From Schistocerca nitens (Eukaryota > Arthropoda > Insecta > Orthoptera > Acrididae): a stretch of 64,000 nucleotides of DNA. Every line of letters begins with the position of its first letter. The first letter of the stretch is position 1. This document shows positions 29,300 to 38,118 of the stretch, in pieces. The notes under the pieces are model-generated. The model saw only the letters and a program-made list of their open reading frames with translations, ran no database searches and was not told where the DNA came from. Position numbers and translations under genes: made by a program. The stretch covers positions 166,552,178 through 166,616,177 of the forward strand of contig NC_064622.1 of assembly GCF_023898315.1 (NCBI RefSeq), in the 5' to 3' direction.

Positions 29300-30713
29300 A
29301 CTACTGACAGCCTTGGAAAAGCCAGACCTAACAAAACTCTACCATCTAGTGAGCAAGATGTATGAGACAGCCGAAATACCCTCAGACTTCAAAAATAATA
29401 TAATAATTCCAATCCCTAAGAAAGCAGGTGTTGACGGACGTGAAAATTACCGAACTATCATTTTAATAAGCCATTGATGCAAAATACTAACATGAACTCT
29501 TTACAGACGAATGGAAAAACTGGTAGAAGCCGGCCTCGGGGAACATCAGTTTGGATTCCATAGAAATGTTGGAACACGTGAGGCAATAATGACCCTATGA
29601 CTTATCTTAGAAAATAGATTAAGAAAGGGCAAACCTACATTTCTAGCATTTGCACACTTAGAGAAAGCTTTTGACAATGTTGGCTTGAATACTCTCTTTC
29701 AAATTCTGAAGGTGGCAGGGGTAAAATAAAGGGAGCGAAAGGCTATTTACAATTTGTACAGAAACCAGATGGCAGTTATAATAGTCGAGGGGCACGAAAG
29801 GGAAGCAGTGGTTGGGAAGGGAGTGAGACAGGAGTGTAGCCTCTCTCCGATGTTATTCAATCTGTATATTGAGCAAGCAATAAAGTAAACAAAAGCACAA
29901 TTCGGAGTTGGAATTAAAATCCGTGGGGAAGAAATAAAAACTTTGACGTTTGCCGATGACATTGTAGTTCTGTCATAAACAGCAAATGACCTGGAAGAGC
30001 AGCTGAATGGAATGGACAGTGTCTTGAAAGGAGGATATAAGATGAACATCAACAAAAGCAAAATGAGAATAATGGACTGTAGTCGTATTAAATCGGGTGA
30101 TGCTGAAGGAATTAGATTAGGAAATGAGACACTGAAAGTAGTAAATGGGTTTTGCTATTTGGGGAGCAGAATAACTGATGATGGTCGAAGTAGAGAGGAT
30201 ATAAAATGTAGACTGGCAATGGCAAGGAAATCGTTTCTGAAGAAGAGAAATTTGTTAACATCGAGTATAGATTTAAGTGTCAGGAAGTCGTTTCTGAAAG
30301 TATTTGTACGGAGTGTAGCCATGTGTGGAACTGAAACATGGACGATAATCGGTTTGGACAAGAAGAGAATACAAGCTTTCGAAATGTTGTGCTACAGAAG
30401 AATGCTGAAGATTAGTTGGGTAGATCACTTAACTAATGAGGAGGTATTGAATAGAATTGGAGAGAAGAGAAATTTGTGGCACAACTTGACCAGAAGAAGG
30501 GATCGGTTGATAGGGCATATTCTGAGGCATCAACGCATCACCAATTTACTACTGGAGGGCAGCGTGGAGGGTAAAAATCGTAGAGGGAGACCGAGAGGTG
30601 AATACACTAAACTGATTCAGAAGGATGTAGGTTGCAGTTGGTACTGGGAGATGAAGAACCTTGCACAGGATAGAGTAGCATGGAGAGCTGCATCAAACCA
30701 GTCTCAGGACTGA
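29300..30713 (+). pseudogene. RTE copy C reverse transcriptase domain, broken
   Basis: Blocks in order are IIIPIPKKAGVDGRENYRTI (about 29400-29460), HQFGFHRNVGTREAIMTL (about 29546-29600), an AHLEKAFDNV palm block near 29655-29680, GVRQECSLSPMLFNLYIEQA near 29820-29880, and FADDIVVLS near 29950 followed by a stop. An uninterrupted 233-codon C-terminal part covers 30012-30713 (GFCYLGSRITDDGRSRED, FEMLCYRRMLKISWVDH, NRRGRPRGEYTKLIQ). The C-terminal part is nearly identical in layout to 14064-15065. Confidence 0.82.
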
Positions 30714-30735
30714 GGACCACAACAACAACAGTACT

Positions 30736-31310
30736 AACACTGGAAATGATAAACACAAATATTATGCCATATAAGAATCAAGCACATATTAAACATTTGA
30801 AAAAATACCAAGGAAATAAAAGATGTTTTATAAATACGAATATTTTCTTATTCATTCACAAAAACCAAATTTCTCGAGCACACTGGCTGAAGAACCGAAA
30901 CACGAAGTTTGCTCCATTACGTTCTTGAACTTATTCATAATTTCTGTTTTAAGGTTATGCTCTCCTTTCACGATTTCTCTTTGTCTTTCTATTAACAACA
31001 TGTTTGCATTGTATTCCTCTTATATTAAATGTATTTGTAAGGAATGAAGCTCGTCTGCTTTTTTCAACAACTCTTGGTTCTTCACTACAACCACATGTTC
31101 TCTCCGTCTTTTGTTGGGCACATCTTCTGATAAGCTCCCACCAGAGAAGCAGGCTGAGGTTCATGACTTAAGGGATAAAGTTTCATCTTCAGCAGTTTCG
31201 TTGCTACATTCAGAGCAGTTATCATCATCAAAGTTGCTTGAAAGTATCACATTGTCTTCAGATGTGTCATTGTTGTTAACTCACAAGAAGTTATGAGTGC
31301 TATCGACATA
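30736..31310 (-). pseudogene. Probable Harbinger accessory (Myb/SANT-like) protein remnant
   Basis: On the minus strand, 31300-30900 encodes an acidic Ser/Asp-rich stretch, then LLKKADELHSLQIHLI and EEYNANMLLIERQREIVKGE, NLKTEIMNKFKN. Autonomous PIF/Harbinger elements carry a second gene for a Myb/SANT-like DNA-binding protein whose C-terminus is often such a charged coiled coil. It lies on the other side of the RTE insertion and converges on the transposase, consistent with one interrupted element. No Myb domain itself is visible, so the identity is inferred. Confidence 0.4.
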
Positions 31311-31334
31311 GGATTTCACATTGATTCCGTATTT

Positions 31335-31857
31335 GTATATTTCCAGAAGGCTTTTTAAACTGTACCCCACAAGTGGCTTGTAATTAAATTGCACGTTTAT
31401 GACATATCGTCACAGTTATGCGACTGGGTTTTGTATCTCTTGTCAGAGGGGTCACAGTACGTAGTAGTTGATGGAAAGTCATCGAGTAAAACAGAAGTGA
31501 TTTCTGTCGTTCCCCACGGCAGTGTTACAGGCCTTCTGTTGTTCCTTATGTATATAAATGATTTAGAAGACAGTCTGAGTAGACATCTTAGGTTGTTTGC
31601 AGATTATGCTGTTGTTTATCATCTAGTAAAGTCGTCAGATGATCAGCCAATTGCAAAGCGATCTAGATAAGATTTCTGTATGGTAAAAAAATTGACAGTT
31701 GACCCTAATTAATGAAAAGTGTGGTGTCCTCTACATGAGTGCTATAAGGAATCTGCTAAACTTTGGTTACACGATAAATCAGTCAAATCTAAATGCCATA
31801 AACTTGATTAAATATGTACGAATTACAATTGCAAACAATTTAAATTGGAAAGAAACA
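31335..31857 (+). mobile_element. CR1-like LINE (copy G), RT segment
   Basis: The plus-strand RT remnant starts with VYFQKAF-TVPHKWL near 31330-31380, then QLCDWVLYLLSEGSQYVVVDG (about 31415-31475), VPHGSVTGLLLFLMYINDL near 31510-31567 and LRLFADYAVVYH near 31590-31625. The catalytic FADD reads FADY. Thumb motifs follow to LNWKE at about 31850. It stops at an RTE fragment, and the same family resumes at 33893. Confidence 0.75.
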
Positions 31858-33892
31858 AGCTCCTCTTCTCCTCAATTCTGTTTAATACCTCCTCATTAGT
31901 TATTTGATCTACCCATGTAATCTTCAGCATTCTTCTGTAGCACCACATTTCGAAAGCTTCTATTCTCTTCTTGTCCAAACTGGTTATCGTCCACGTTTCA
32001 CTTCCATACATGGCTACACTCCATACAAATACTTTCAGAAATGACTTCCTAACACTTAAATCAGTACTAGATGTTAACAAATTTCTCTTCTTCAGAAACA
32101 CTTTCCTAGCCATTGCCAGTCTACATTTTATATCCTCTCTACTTCGACCATCATTAGTTATTTTGCTCCCCAAATAGCAAAACTCCTTTACTACTTTAAG
32201 TGTCTCATTTCCTAATCTAATTCCCTCAGCATCACCCGACTTAATTCGACTACATTCCATTATCCTCGTTTTGCTTTTGTTGATGTTCATCTTATATCCT
32301 CCTTTCAAGACATTGTCCATTCCGTTCAACTGCTCTTCCAAGTCCTTTGCTGTCTCTGACAGAATTACAATGTCATCGGTGAAATTCAAAGTTTTTATTT
32401 CTTCTCCATGGATTTTAATACCTACTCCGAATTATTCTTTTGTTTCCTTCACTGCTTGCTCAATATACAGATTGAACAACATCGGGGAGAGGCTACAACC
32501 CTGTCTCACTCCCTTTCCAACCACTGCTTCCCTTTCATTTCTCTCGACTCTTATTACTGCCATCTGGTTTCTGTACAAATTGTAAATAGCTTTTCGCTCC
32601 CTGTATTTTACCCCTGCCACCTTCAAAATTTGAAAGAGAGTATTCCAGTCAACATTGTCAAAAGCTTTCTCTAAGTCTGCAAGTGCTATGAACGTAGGTT
32701 TGCCTTTCCTTAATCTAGGTTCTAAGATAAATCGTAGGGTCAGTATTGCCTCACGTGTTCCAACATTTCTACGGAATCCAAACTGATCTTCCCCGAGGTC
32801 GGCTTCTACTAGTTTTTCCATTCGTCTGTAAAGAATTCGTGTTAGTATTTTGCAGCTGTGGCTTATTAAACTGATTGTTCGGTAATTTTCACATCTGTCA
32901 ACACCTGCTTCCTTTGGGATTGGAATTACTATATTCTTCTTGAAGTCTGAGGGTATTTCGCCTGTCTCATACATCTTGCTCACCAGATTGTAGAGTTTCG
33001 TCAGGACTGGCTCTCCCAAGGCTGTCAGTAGTTCTAATGGAATGTTGTCTACTCCCGGAGCTTTGTTGCGACTCAGGTCTTACAGTGCTCTGTCATACTC
33101 TTCACGCAGTATCGTATCTCCCATTTCATGTTCATCTACATGCTCTTCCATTTCCATAATATTGTCCTCGAGAACATCGCCCTTGTATAGACCCTCTATA
33201 TACTCCTTCCACCTTTCTGGTTTTCCCTTCTTTGCCTAGAACTGGGTTTCCGTCTGAGCTCTTGATATTCATGCAAGTGGCTCTCTTTTCTCCAAAGGTC
33301 TCTTTAATTTTCATGTAGGCAGTATCTATCTTACCCCTCATGAGATAAGCCTCTACATCCTTACATTTGTCCTCTAGCCATCCCTGCTTAGCCATTTTGT
33401 ACTTCCTGTCGATCTCATTTTTGAGATGTTTGTATTCCTTTTTGCCTGCTTCATTTACTACATTTTTATATTTTGTCCTTTCATCAATTAAATTCAATAT
33501 TTCTTCTGTTACCCATGGATTTCTACTGCCCTCGTCTTTTTACCTACTTGATCCTCTGCTGCCTTCACCACTTCATCCGTCAAAGCTACCCATTCTTCTT
33601 CTACTGTATTTCTTTCCCCCATTCCTGTCAATTGTTTCCTTATGCTCTCCCTGAAACTCTGTACAACCCCTGGTTCTTTCAGTTTATCCAGGTCCCATCT
33701 CCTTAAATTCCCACCTTTTTGCAGTTTCTTCAGTTTTAATCTACAGTTCATAACCAATAGATTGTGGTCAGAGTCCACATCTGCCCCTGGAAATGTCTTA
33801 CAATTTAAAACCCGGTTCCTAAATCTCTGTCTTACCATTATATAATCTATCTGAAACCTGTCAGGATCTCCAGGCTTCTTCCATGTAGGTAG
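31858..33892 (-). mobile_element. RTE-type LINE (copy D), truncated at both ends
   Basis: Read on the minus strand from 33892, this holds the end of the endonuclease (QIDYIMVRQRFRNRVLNCKTF, DVDSDHNLLVMNCRLKLKKL; 33880-33715), the linker, and RT. The RT includes IPIPKEAGVDRCENYRTIS (about 32940-32885), ADLEKAFDNVDWNTLFQI, GVRQGCSLSPMLFNLYIE (about 32525-32470), an FTDDIVILSET box in place of FADD (about 32385), and CYLGSKITNDGRSRED. It ends inside NEEVLNRIEEK at 31858, without the C-terminus, 3' UTR or CAA tail. Neighbouring CR1 sequence is not restored across it, so it was not a simple insertion or was later trimmed. Confidence 0.8.
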
Positions 33893-34500
33893 CATGTTAT
33901 ATATTATTGAGAAATAGGGGGGAGGGTGTCACGGACATGATCCAGGATTTGTGGTAGACATCATTAAAACAAAGGCATTTCACGTTGCGGCGGGATCTTC
34001 TCTCACAATTACCGAGCGAGGTGGCGCAGTGGTTAGACACTGGACTCGCATTCGGGAGGACGACGGTTCAATCCCGCGTCCGACCATCCTGATTTAGGTT
34101 TTCCGTGATTTCCCTAAATCACTTCAGGCAAATGCCGGGATGGTTCCCCTGAAAGGGCACGGCCGACTTCCTTCCCCATCCTTCCGTACTCCGATGAGAC
34201 CGATGACCACGCTGTCTGGTCTCCTTCCCCAAAACAACCAACCAATCTCTCAAAATTTCCGTCACCAATTTTCTCCTCCAAATGTGAAAACATTTTTTTG
34301 ATGCCGACTACATAGGGAGAAATGATCATCATAATAAAATAAGGGAAATCAGAGCTTGCACAGAAAGATATGTGTTCCTTTTTTTCTGTTCAGTGTTCCA
34401 AAGTAGAATAATAGAGAATCATTGTAAAGATGGTTCAATGAACCCTTTGACAGGCACATAAGTGTGATTCGCAGAGTAGGCATCTAGGTGTAGATCTATA
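33893..34500 (+). mobile_element. CR1-like LINE (copy G), 3' part interrupted by a SINE
   Basis: 33893-34010 and 34258-34500 carry the terminal region of the CR1-like family (GGAGGGTGTCACGGACATGA, then TCCAAATGTGAAAACATTTT, then CAATGAACCCTTTGACAGGC). It ends in the family terminus GCATCTAGGTGTAGATCTAT near 34480-34497. Coding content is the degraded C-terminal RT tail. The SINE at 34011-34245 splits it. Confidence 0.75.
34011..34245 (+). mobile_element. Second tRNA-derived SINE with 12 bp target duplication
   Basis: TCTCTCACAATT (33999-34010) and TCTCTCAAAATT (34246-34257) flank a 235 bp body. The A box TGGCGCAGTGG (34022-34032) fits the tRNA consensus and the B box GGTTCAATCCC is at 34065-34075. 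The middle contains GATTTAGGTTTTCCGTGATT, and the 3' part has GATGACCACGCTGTCTGGTC...CCAAAACAACCAACCA, resembling the 3' end of LINE J2. It belongs to a different SINE family from the one at 25644. Confidence 0.88.
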
Positions 34501-34646
34501 TATATTAAATTTTCCTACGAGAGTGCTTTTTATAGTGAGAACTTGTTCAATTTTTTAATGTAATTTTAATTTGATTGTAAACTGATCTCCTTAAAATTTG
34601 TTTCTGCTAATTTCCCAATGTCATTCGAGTGTTCCATTCTACTTAC

Positions 34647-34853
34647 AGTTTTTATTTTATTTTGTTCTTCCAACTTCCATTTGTACGGCTTGACCTCAGA
34701 GACGTTTCCATTGATGTATACAGAAGCGTCATTCATTCCTCTGACCACGCACCCCATTCTCATATATCCCATTAATTCCTTAGACCAGAACCTGGCTTCT
34801 GAAGGTTTGAGATTCTTCAGATGCGCTTTTTGTTTCTGGATGTGGTGCTGCAT
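34647..34853 (-). CDS. Possible coding exon of an unrecognised antisense gene
   Basis: The minus-strand frame starts at ATG (34853) in the context AACAACAAAATGC and encodes 69 codons (MQHHIQKQKAHLKNLKPSEA..., KELMGYMRMGCVVRGMNDAS, ...KWKLEEQNKIKT). It then meets a canonical donor GTAAGT at 34646-34641 in phase 0. The composition is protein-like (mixed charged and hydrophobic, not low complexity) and does not match any transposon family I know. I do not recognise it. It would overlap, antisense, the intron upstream of the unc-119 exon at 34947. A chance open frame cannot be excluded. Confidence 0.3.
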
Positions 34854-34946
34854 TTTGTTGTTTTGATAAGCATTTACTGTTTACACTATGCAAGAGACAA
34901 CATAACTAAACCCCATCTTAGTAAATTTATCATTTATCTGTGTTAG

Positions 34947-35061
34947 ATGTTGAAGATGCTGATTCTGATCCTGAACGAGAGGAGTCTGATCCAAATGCCG
35001 GTAGATTTGTTCGTTACCAGTTTACACCCCAGTTCCTTAAGCTAAAGACTGTGGGAGCAAC
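34947..35061 (+). CDS. unc-119: unc-119 internal exon (N-terminal/core junction)
   Basis: The acceptor TTATCTGTGTTAG precedes 34947 and the donor GTAAGT follows at 35062. The exon encodes an acidic linker [14 protein letters not shown], then [20 protein letters not shown] and VGA, ending with two bases of a Thr codon completed by the next exon. The block from [15 protein letters not shown] is diagnostic of UNC119 proteins. UNC119 binds myristoylated N-termini in a beta-sandwich pocket (GMP-PDE-delta fold) and delivers cargo such as transducin alpha and Src-type kinases to membranes and cilia. The incoming phase (two bases) requires an upstream coding exon, which I could not find in this window. 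Confidence 0.93.
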
Positions 35062-35144
35062 GTAAGTATTTTTGACTTTAACAAAAATGAAATGTAACTT
35101 ATTTATTAACAGTATTTATAAGTGTTTTCTTTTCTCCCCTCAAG

Positions 35145-35317
35145 AGTTGAGTTTACTGTTGGAAATAAACCAGTCAGTAAATTCCGGATGATTGAAAGAC
35201 ATTTCTTCAGAGATAAACTGTTAAAGAGTTTTGATTTTGAATTTGGTTTCTGCATACCTAACAGCAAGAATACATGTGAACACATTTATGAATTTCCAAC
35301 GTTGCCACCAGAGCTAG
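35145..35317 (+). CDS. unc-119: unc-119 internal exon (beta-sandwich core)
   Basis: The acceptor CCCCTCAAG ends at 35144 and the donor GTATGT begins at 35318. The exon completes the Thr codon and encodes [40 protein letters not shown] and [17 protein letters not shown], then the first base of a Val codon. These are highly conserved UNC119 core strands. An 83 bp intron separates it from the previous exon. The next intron is 15,787 bp and carries most of the transposons described. Joining the three exons gives a clean reading with no stop. Confidence 0.95.
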
Positions 35318-35376
35318 GTATGTATTACTTTATATTTAAAATTTTGTATTTGTGGGGAGCCACAGCCTCCAGATGC

Positions 35377-35595
35377 TTAATAAATGTAAACATGATCCAT
35401 AGTAGGCTGTAATGCAATGCTTATTTAATGGTGTGATTAGCTAATTTTGACCAAGCATCATTGTCATTTGAAAATGACACAAAATATAGATGTTACGAAT
35501 GTGCTTGATAGTGACACTTAGTCGAAATTAGCTAATTGCACAATTAAATAAACATCGCATTACAGCCCACCGTGGACCATGTTTACTTTTATTAA
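35377..35595. repeat. Palindromic MITE-like element just inside the unc-119 intron
   Basis: The left arm (about 35377-35450, starting TTAATAAATGTAAACATG) and right arm (about 35520-35595, ending CATGTTTACTTTTATTAA) are inverted copies of roughly 75 bp with scattered mismatches. Shared blocks include GGCTGTAATGC and TTAGCTAATTT. The loop of about 70 bp contains a second small hairpin (TGTCATTT/AAATGACA). Both ends carry TTAA. It begins 60 bp after the exon donor at 35318. No coding capacity was seen. Confidence 0.8.
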
Positions 35596-35943
35596 CCTTG
35601 TATTTACATAGTGTAAAACAGATTGGATTCCATAGTTGCTGTACCTTACCACACTTTTTTTTTTTTTTTTACGCATCTAGTTCTATATGAGCAAATTGAG
35701 GAGCAAATCTCCAAGGTCACGGAACATGTCAGTACATGAAATTACAACATAAAAGAAATAACAGATAAAATGTTTATGAAACGCCTCAAAAAAAATATCA
35801 ATCCATAAGTTTATGTAAACGCAATCAACAATATAACACAGGAATCAGCTTAATTTTTCAAGGAACTCCCCAACAGGGTAGAAGGAGTGACCCATGAGGA
35901 AACTCTTCAGTTTCAATTTGAAAGTGCATGGATTAGTGTTAAG

Positions 35944-35945
<2 letters not shown>

Positions 35946-36017
<72 letters not shown>
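35946..36017. repeat. (AT)n microsatellite, about 72 bp
   Basis: This is uninterrupted alternating AT between the LINE 3' UTR and the inverted-repeat element. Copy 1 of the same LINE has a short ATATATAT at the corresponding place (about 9729-9737), which may have been the seed. It gives false Tyr-Ile frames on the minus strand. Confidence 0.95.
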
Positions 36018-36018
<1 letters not shown>

Positions 36019-36136
36019 CAGAGGGAAACATTCCACGTGGAAAAAATATATCTAAAAAGAAAGAAAGTGATGAGACTTACCAAACAAAAGCGCTGGCAGG
36101 TCGATAGACACACAAACATACACACAAAATTCTAGC

Positions 36137-36163
36137 TTTCGCAACAAATGGTTGCTTCGTCAG
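36137..36163 (-). ncRNA. Hammerhead-ribozyme-like core (left arm)
   Basis: On the minus strand the sequence reads CTGACGA, A, GCAAC, loop CATTT, GTTGC, GAAA. This is the CUGANGA / stem II / GAAA arrangement of hammerhead ribozymes, with one extra A before stem II. The loop differs from the right-arm copy by one base while the stem is unchanged. Stem I, stem III and the cleavage site were not resolved. Confidence 0.35.
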
Positions 36164-37100
36164 GAAAGAGGGAAGGAGAGGGAAAGATGAAAGGAAGTGG
36201 GTTTTAAGGGAGAGGGTAAGGAGTCATTCCAATCCCGGGAGCGGAAAGACTTACCTTAGGGGGAAAAAAGGACGGGTATACACTCGCACACACACACACA
36301 TATCCATCCGCATGTACACAGACACAAGCAGACATTTGTAAAGGCCTTGAGGCTGAAATGAAAATAAATATAAAAATATATGGAGAGAGATAAAGGTGAA
36401 GCAGAAAGCAAATGGAAATCTGGTGTGAAAAGAGGCGAAAAGGGGTTGGTTGGAGCTGGGTTATGTTGATCCTGTGGTGAAATAGTGTAGATAGATAACG
36501 ATGTGCATAAAGGTTAGGTGGTTGAATTGCCGCCAAAACACGTTAAAGGGTGGAGAAATTCGGGAAAATTTCGAAAAAACTACGTGAGGATGTATTAAAA
36601 GTGGTGGTATGGTGGTGGCAGATTATGGAAATGAGGCTAACAATTGTCTGATGGAGAAATGTGAAAAAACGGAAATGGAAATAAAGCAAAAGTTATTAAA
36701 ACTAGCCGAAAAGGTTGTTTGATAGCTGAAAGGAACTGTTTGTGAACTAGAAACGGTGGATTTTATAGCAGTAGCGGAAAAAAAAAAATAATTTTTTTTT
36801 TTGTTATGGTTTGGAAGTGGGTTACGTATTATTACGTATTATTGAGTATATATCGGCGGGATAAAATTGTATAGTGGATTACGGTAAAAAGGAGAAGGTG
36901 AATACAAAGTGAAACTACTGGCAAAAACAAATGTCTGCTTGTGTCTGTGTATATGCGGATGGATATGTGTGTGTGTGCGAGTGTACACCCGTCCTTTTTT
37001 CCCCCTAAGGTAAGTCTTTCCGCTCCCGGGATTGGAATGACTCCTTACCCTCTCCCTTAAAACCCACTTCCTTTCATCTTTCCCTCTCCTTCCCTCTTTC

Positions 37101-37127
37101 CTGACGAAGCAACCGTTTGTTGCGAAA
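37101..37127 (+). ncRNA. Hammerhead-ribozyme-like core (right arm)
   Basis: The sequence reads CTGACGA (37101-37107), A, GCAAC (37109-37113), loop CGTTT, GTTGC (37119-37123), GAAA (37124-37127). It matches the conserved hammerhead core with a perfect 5 bp stem II. Penelope-like elements are known to carry hammerhead motifs in their terminal repeats, which fits the PLE-like ends. The extra A and the unresolved other stems keep this tentative. Confidence 0.4.
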
Positions 37128-38118
37128 GCTAGAATTTTGTGTGTATGTTTGTGTTTGTTTGTGTGTCTATCGACCTGCCAGCGCTTTTGTTTGGTAAGTC
37201 TCATCACTTTCTTGAGAGGTCATTGTCAGAATACTCTGACTAGTGAACAGGGGTCAACAACAGGTTCCCGAACTTACATCAGGTGTTACCTGAACTGTCA
37301 TTTTGCAAGCCAAAAATATCCTTTGAGAATGGAAAGAGTTACCCCAAAATATATTACCAAATGACACAAGCAAATGAAGATAAGCAAAGTAGACTGTTTT
37401 TTGTGTCGAACTATCACTTACTTCAGATACCATTCAAATAGTGAAAATGGCAGCATTACATCTTTGAACGAGATCCTGAATGTGGGCTTTCCAGTACAGT
37501 TTACTATCTGTCTGAATACCCAAAAATTTGAACTGTTCAGTTTCACTAGTCATATGCCCATCCTGTGAAATTAAAATTACGGGCTTTGTTAAATTTTGTG
37601 TTAGAAACTGTAAAAACTGACTTATTATGATTTAGCATTAGTTCTATTTTCTAAGAGTCATGAACTTTTGTCATGAACTGCACTATTTGAAACAGAGTCA
37701 GTGTTGCACACAACATCCTTTACTACCAAGCTAATGTCATCGCCAAACAGAAATATTTTAGAATGACATGTAATACTAGAGGGCATATCATTTATAGAAA
37801 TAATGAACAGGAGTGGCCCTAGCCCCCCCTCCCCCCATTTCACTATGCTCCTCTCAGACCCCACATCACAGCCGTTCTCAACACTGTAAATAATGACCTT
37901 TTGCTGTCTGTTGTTAAAGTAAGAGGTGAACCAATTGTGAGCTACTCTCCATATTCCATAGTGGTCCAGCTTCTGGAGCAGTATTTTGTGATCAACACCA
38001 ACGCCTTAGTTAAATCAGAAAAAGATGCCTAGGATTCGAAATATTTAGTTGAATCCATCCAATACTTCATAGAGAAAAGAGAATATAGCATTTGCACTTC
38101 TTAAATCACTTCTACTTG

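Larger units (their letters stand above)
27467..30729 (+). mobile_element. Full-length RTE-type LINE (copy C), inserted in the Harbinger element
   Basis: This 3.26 kb copy has the family 5' end (CCCCTCCCCATGAACTATGG, 27470-27489) and ends in CAACAACAACA at 30719-30729. AGTACT occurs at 27461-27466 and 30730-30735, extendable to AGTACTGA/AGTACTAA, a plausible target duplication. The single ORF is broken by several stops. EEP endonuclease spans about 27782-28620, the linker runs to about 29300, and RT to 30713. RTE elements have one ORF with endonuclease and RT, short UTRs and simple-repeat tails, as seen here. It is the only apparently 5'-complete RTE in the window. Confidence 0.88.
36018..37213 (+). 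mobile_element. Long-inverted-repeat element with hammerhead-like cores (PLE-type ends)
   Basis: Arms of about 280-300 bp (36063-36342 and 36916-37213) are inverted copies. They share blocks such as AGAAAGTGATGAGACTTACC, GCGCTGGCAGGTCGATAGAC, and CCGGGAGCGGAAAGACTTAC on one side with their complements on the other. The ~570 bp centre has no recognisable protein. The right arm layout (GACGAAG hairpin, then a T/G-rich stretch, then GGTAAGT and a CTTTCTT end) parallels the right end of the PLE at 48138-48240, suggesting a non-autonomous PLE derivative. It is inserted in LINE copy 2 beside the AT run; LINE sequence resumes at 37213 (GAGAGGTCATTGTCAGAATA). Confidence 0.75.
35655..38118 (-). mobile_element. 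CR1-like LINE with esterase family (copy 2), 5'-truncated and interrupted
   Basis: The 3' poly-A tail appears as a T run at 35655-35670, followed by the family 3' UTR (AGGAGCAAATCTCCAAGGTC at about 35699-35718, shared with copy 1). Coding remnants resume at 37213-38118: thumb QFKFLGIQTDSKLYW-like (about 37530-37490), SKIFLFGDDISLVVKD (about 37768-37720, catalytic DD intact here), a damaged LGPLLFIISINDM and a VDHKILL region near 37990. The 5' truncation is near 38118. Between 35946 and 37212 lie an AT microsatellite and an inverted-repeat element. Relative to copy 1, about 170 bp of LINE sequence is missing at that junction. Confidence 0.8.

Noticed and set aside
34020..34080. Possible tRNA gene
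   Set aside because: The A and B boxes are good, but the sequence continues into a SINE body with a 12 bp target duplication, so it is a SINE and not a functional tRNA.
35845..36125. Tyr-Ile repeat proteins on the minus strand
   Set aside because: These are translations of the AT microsatellite.
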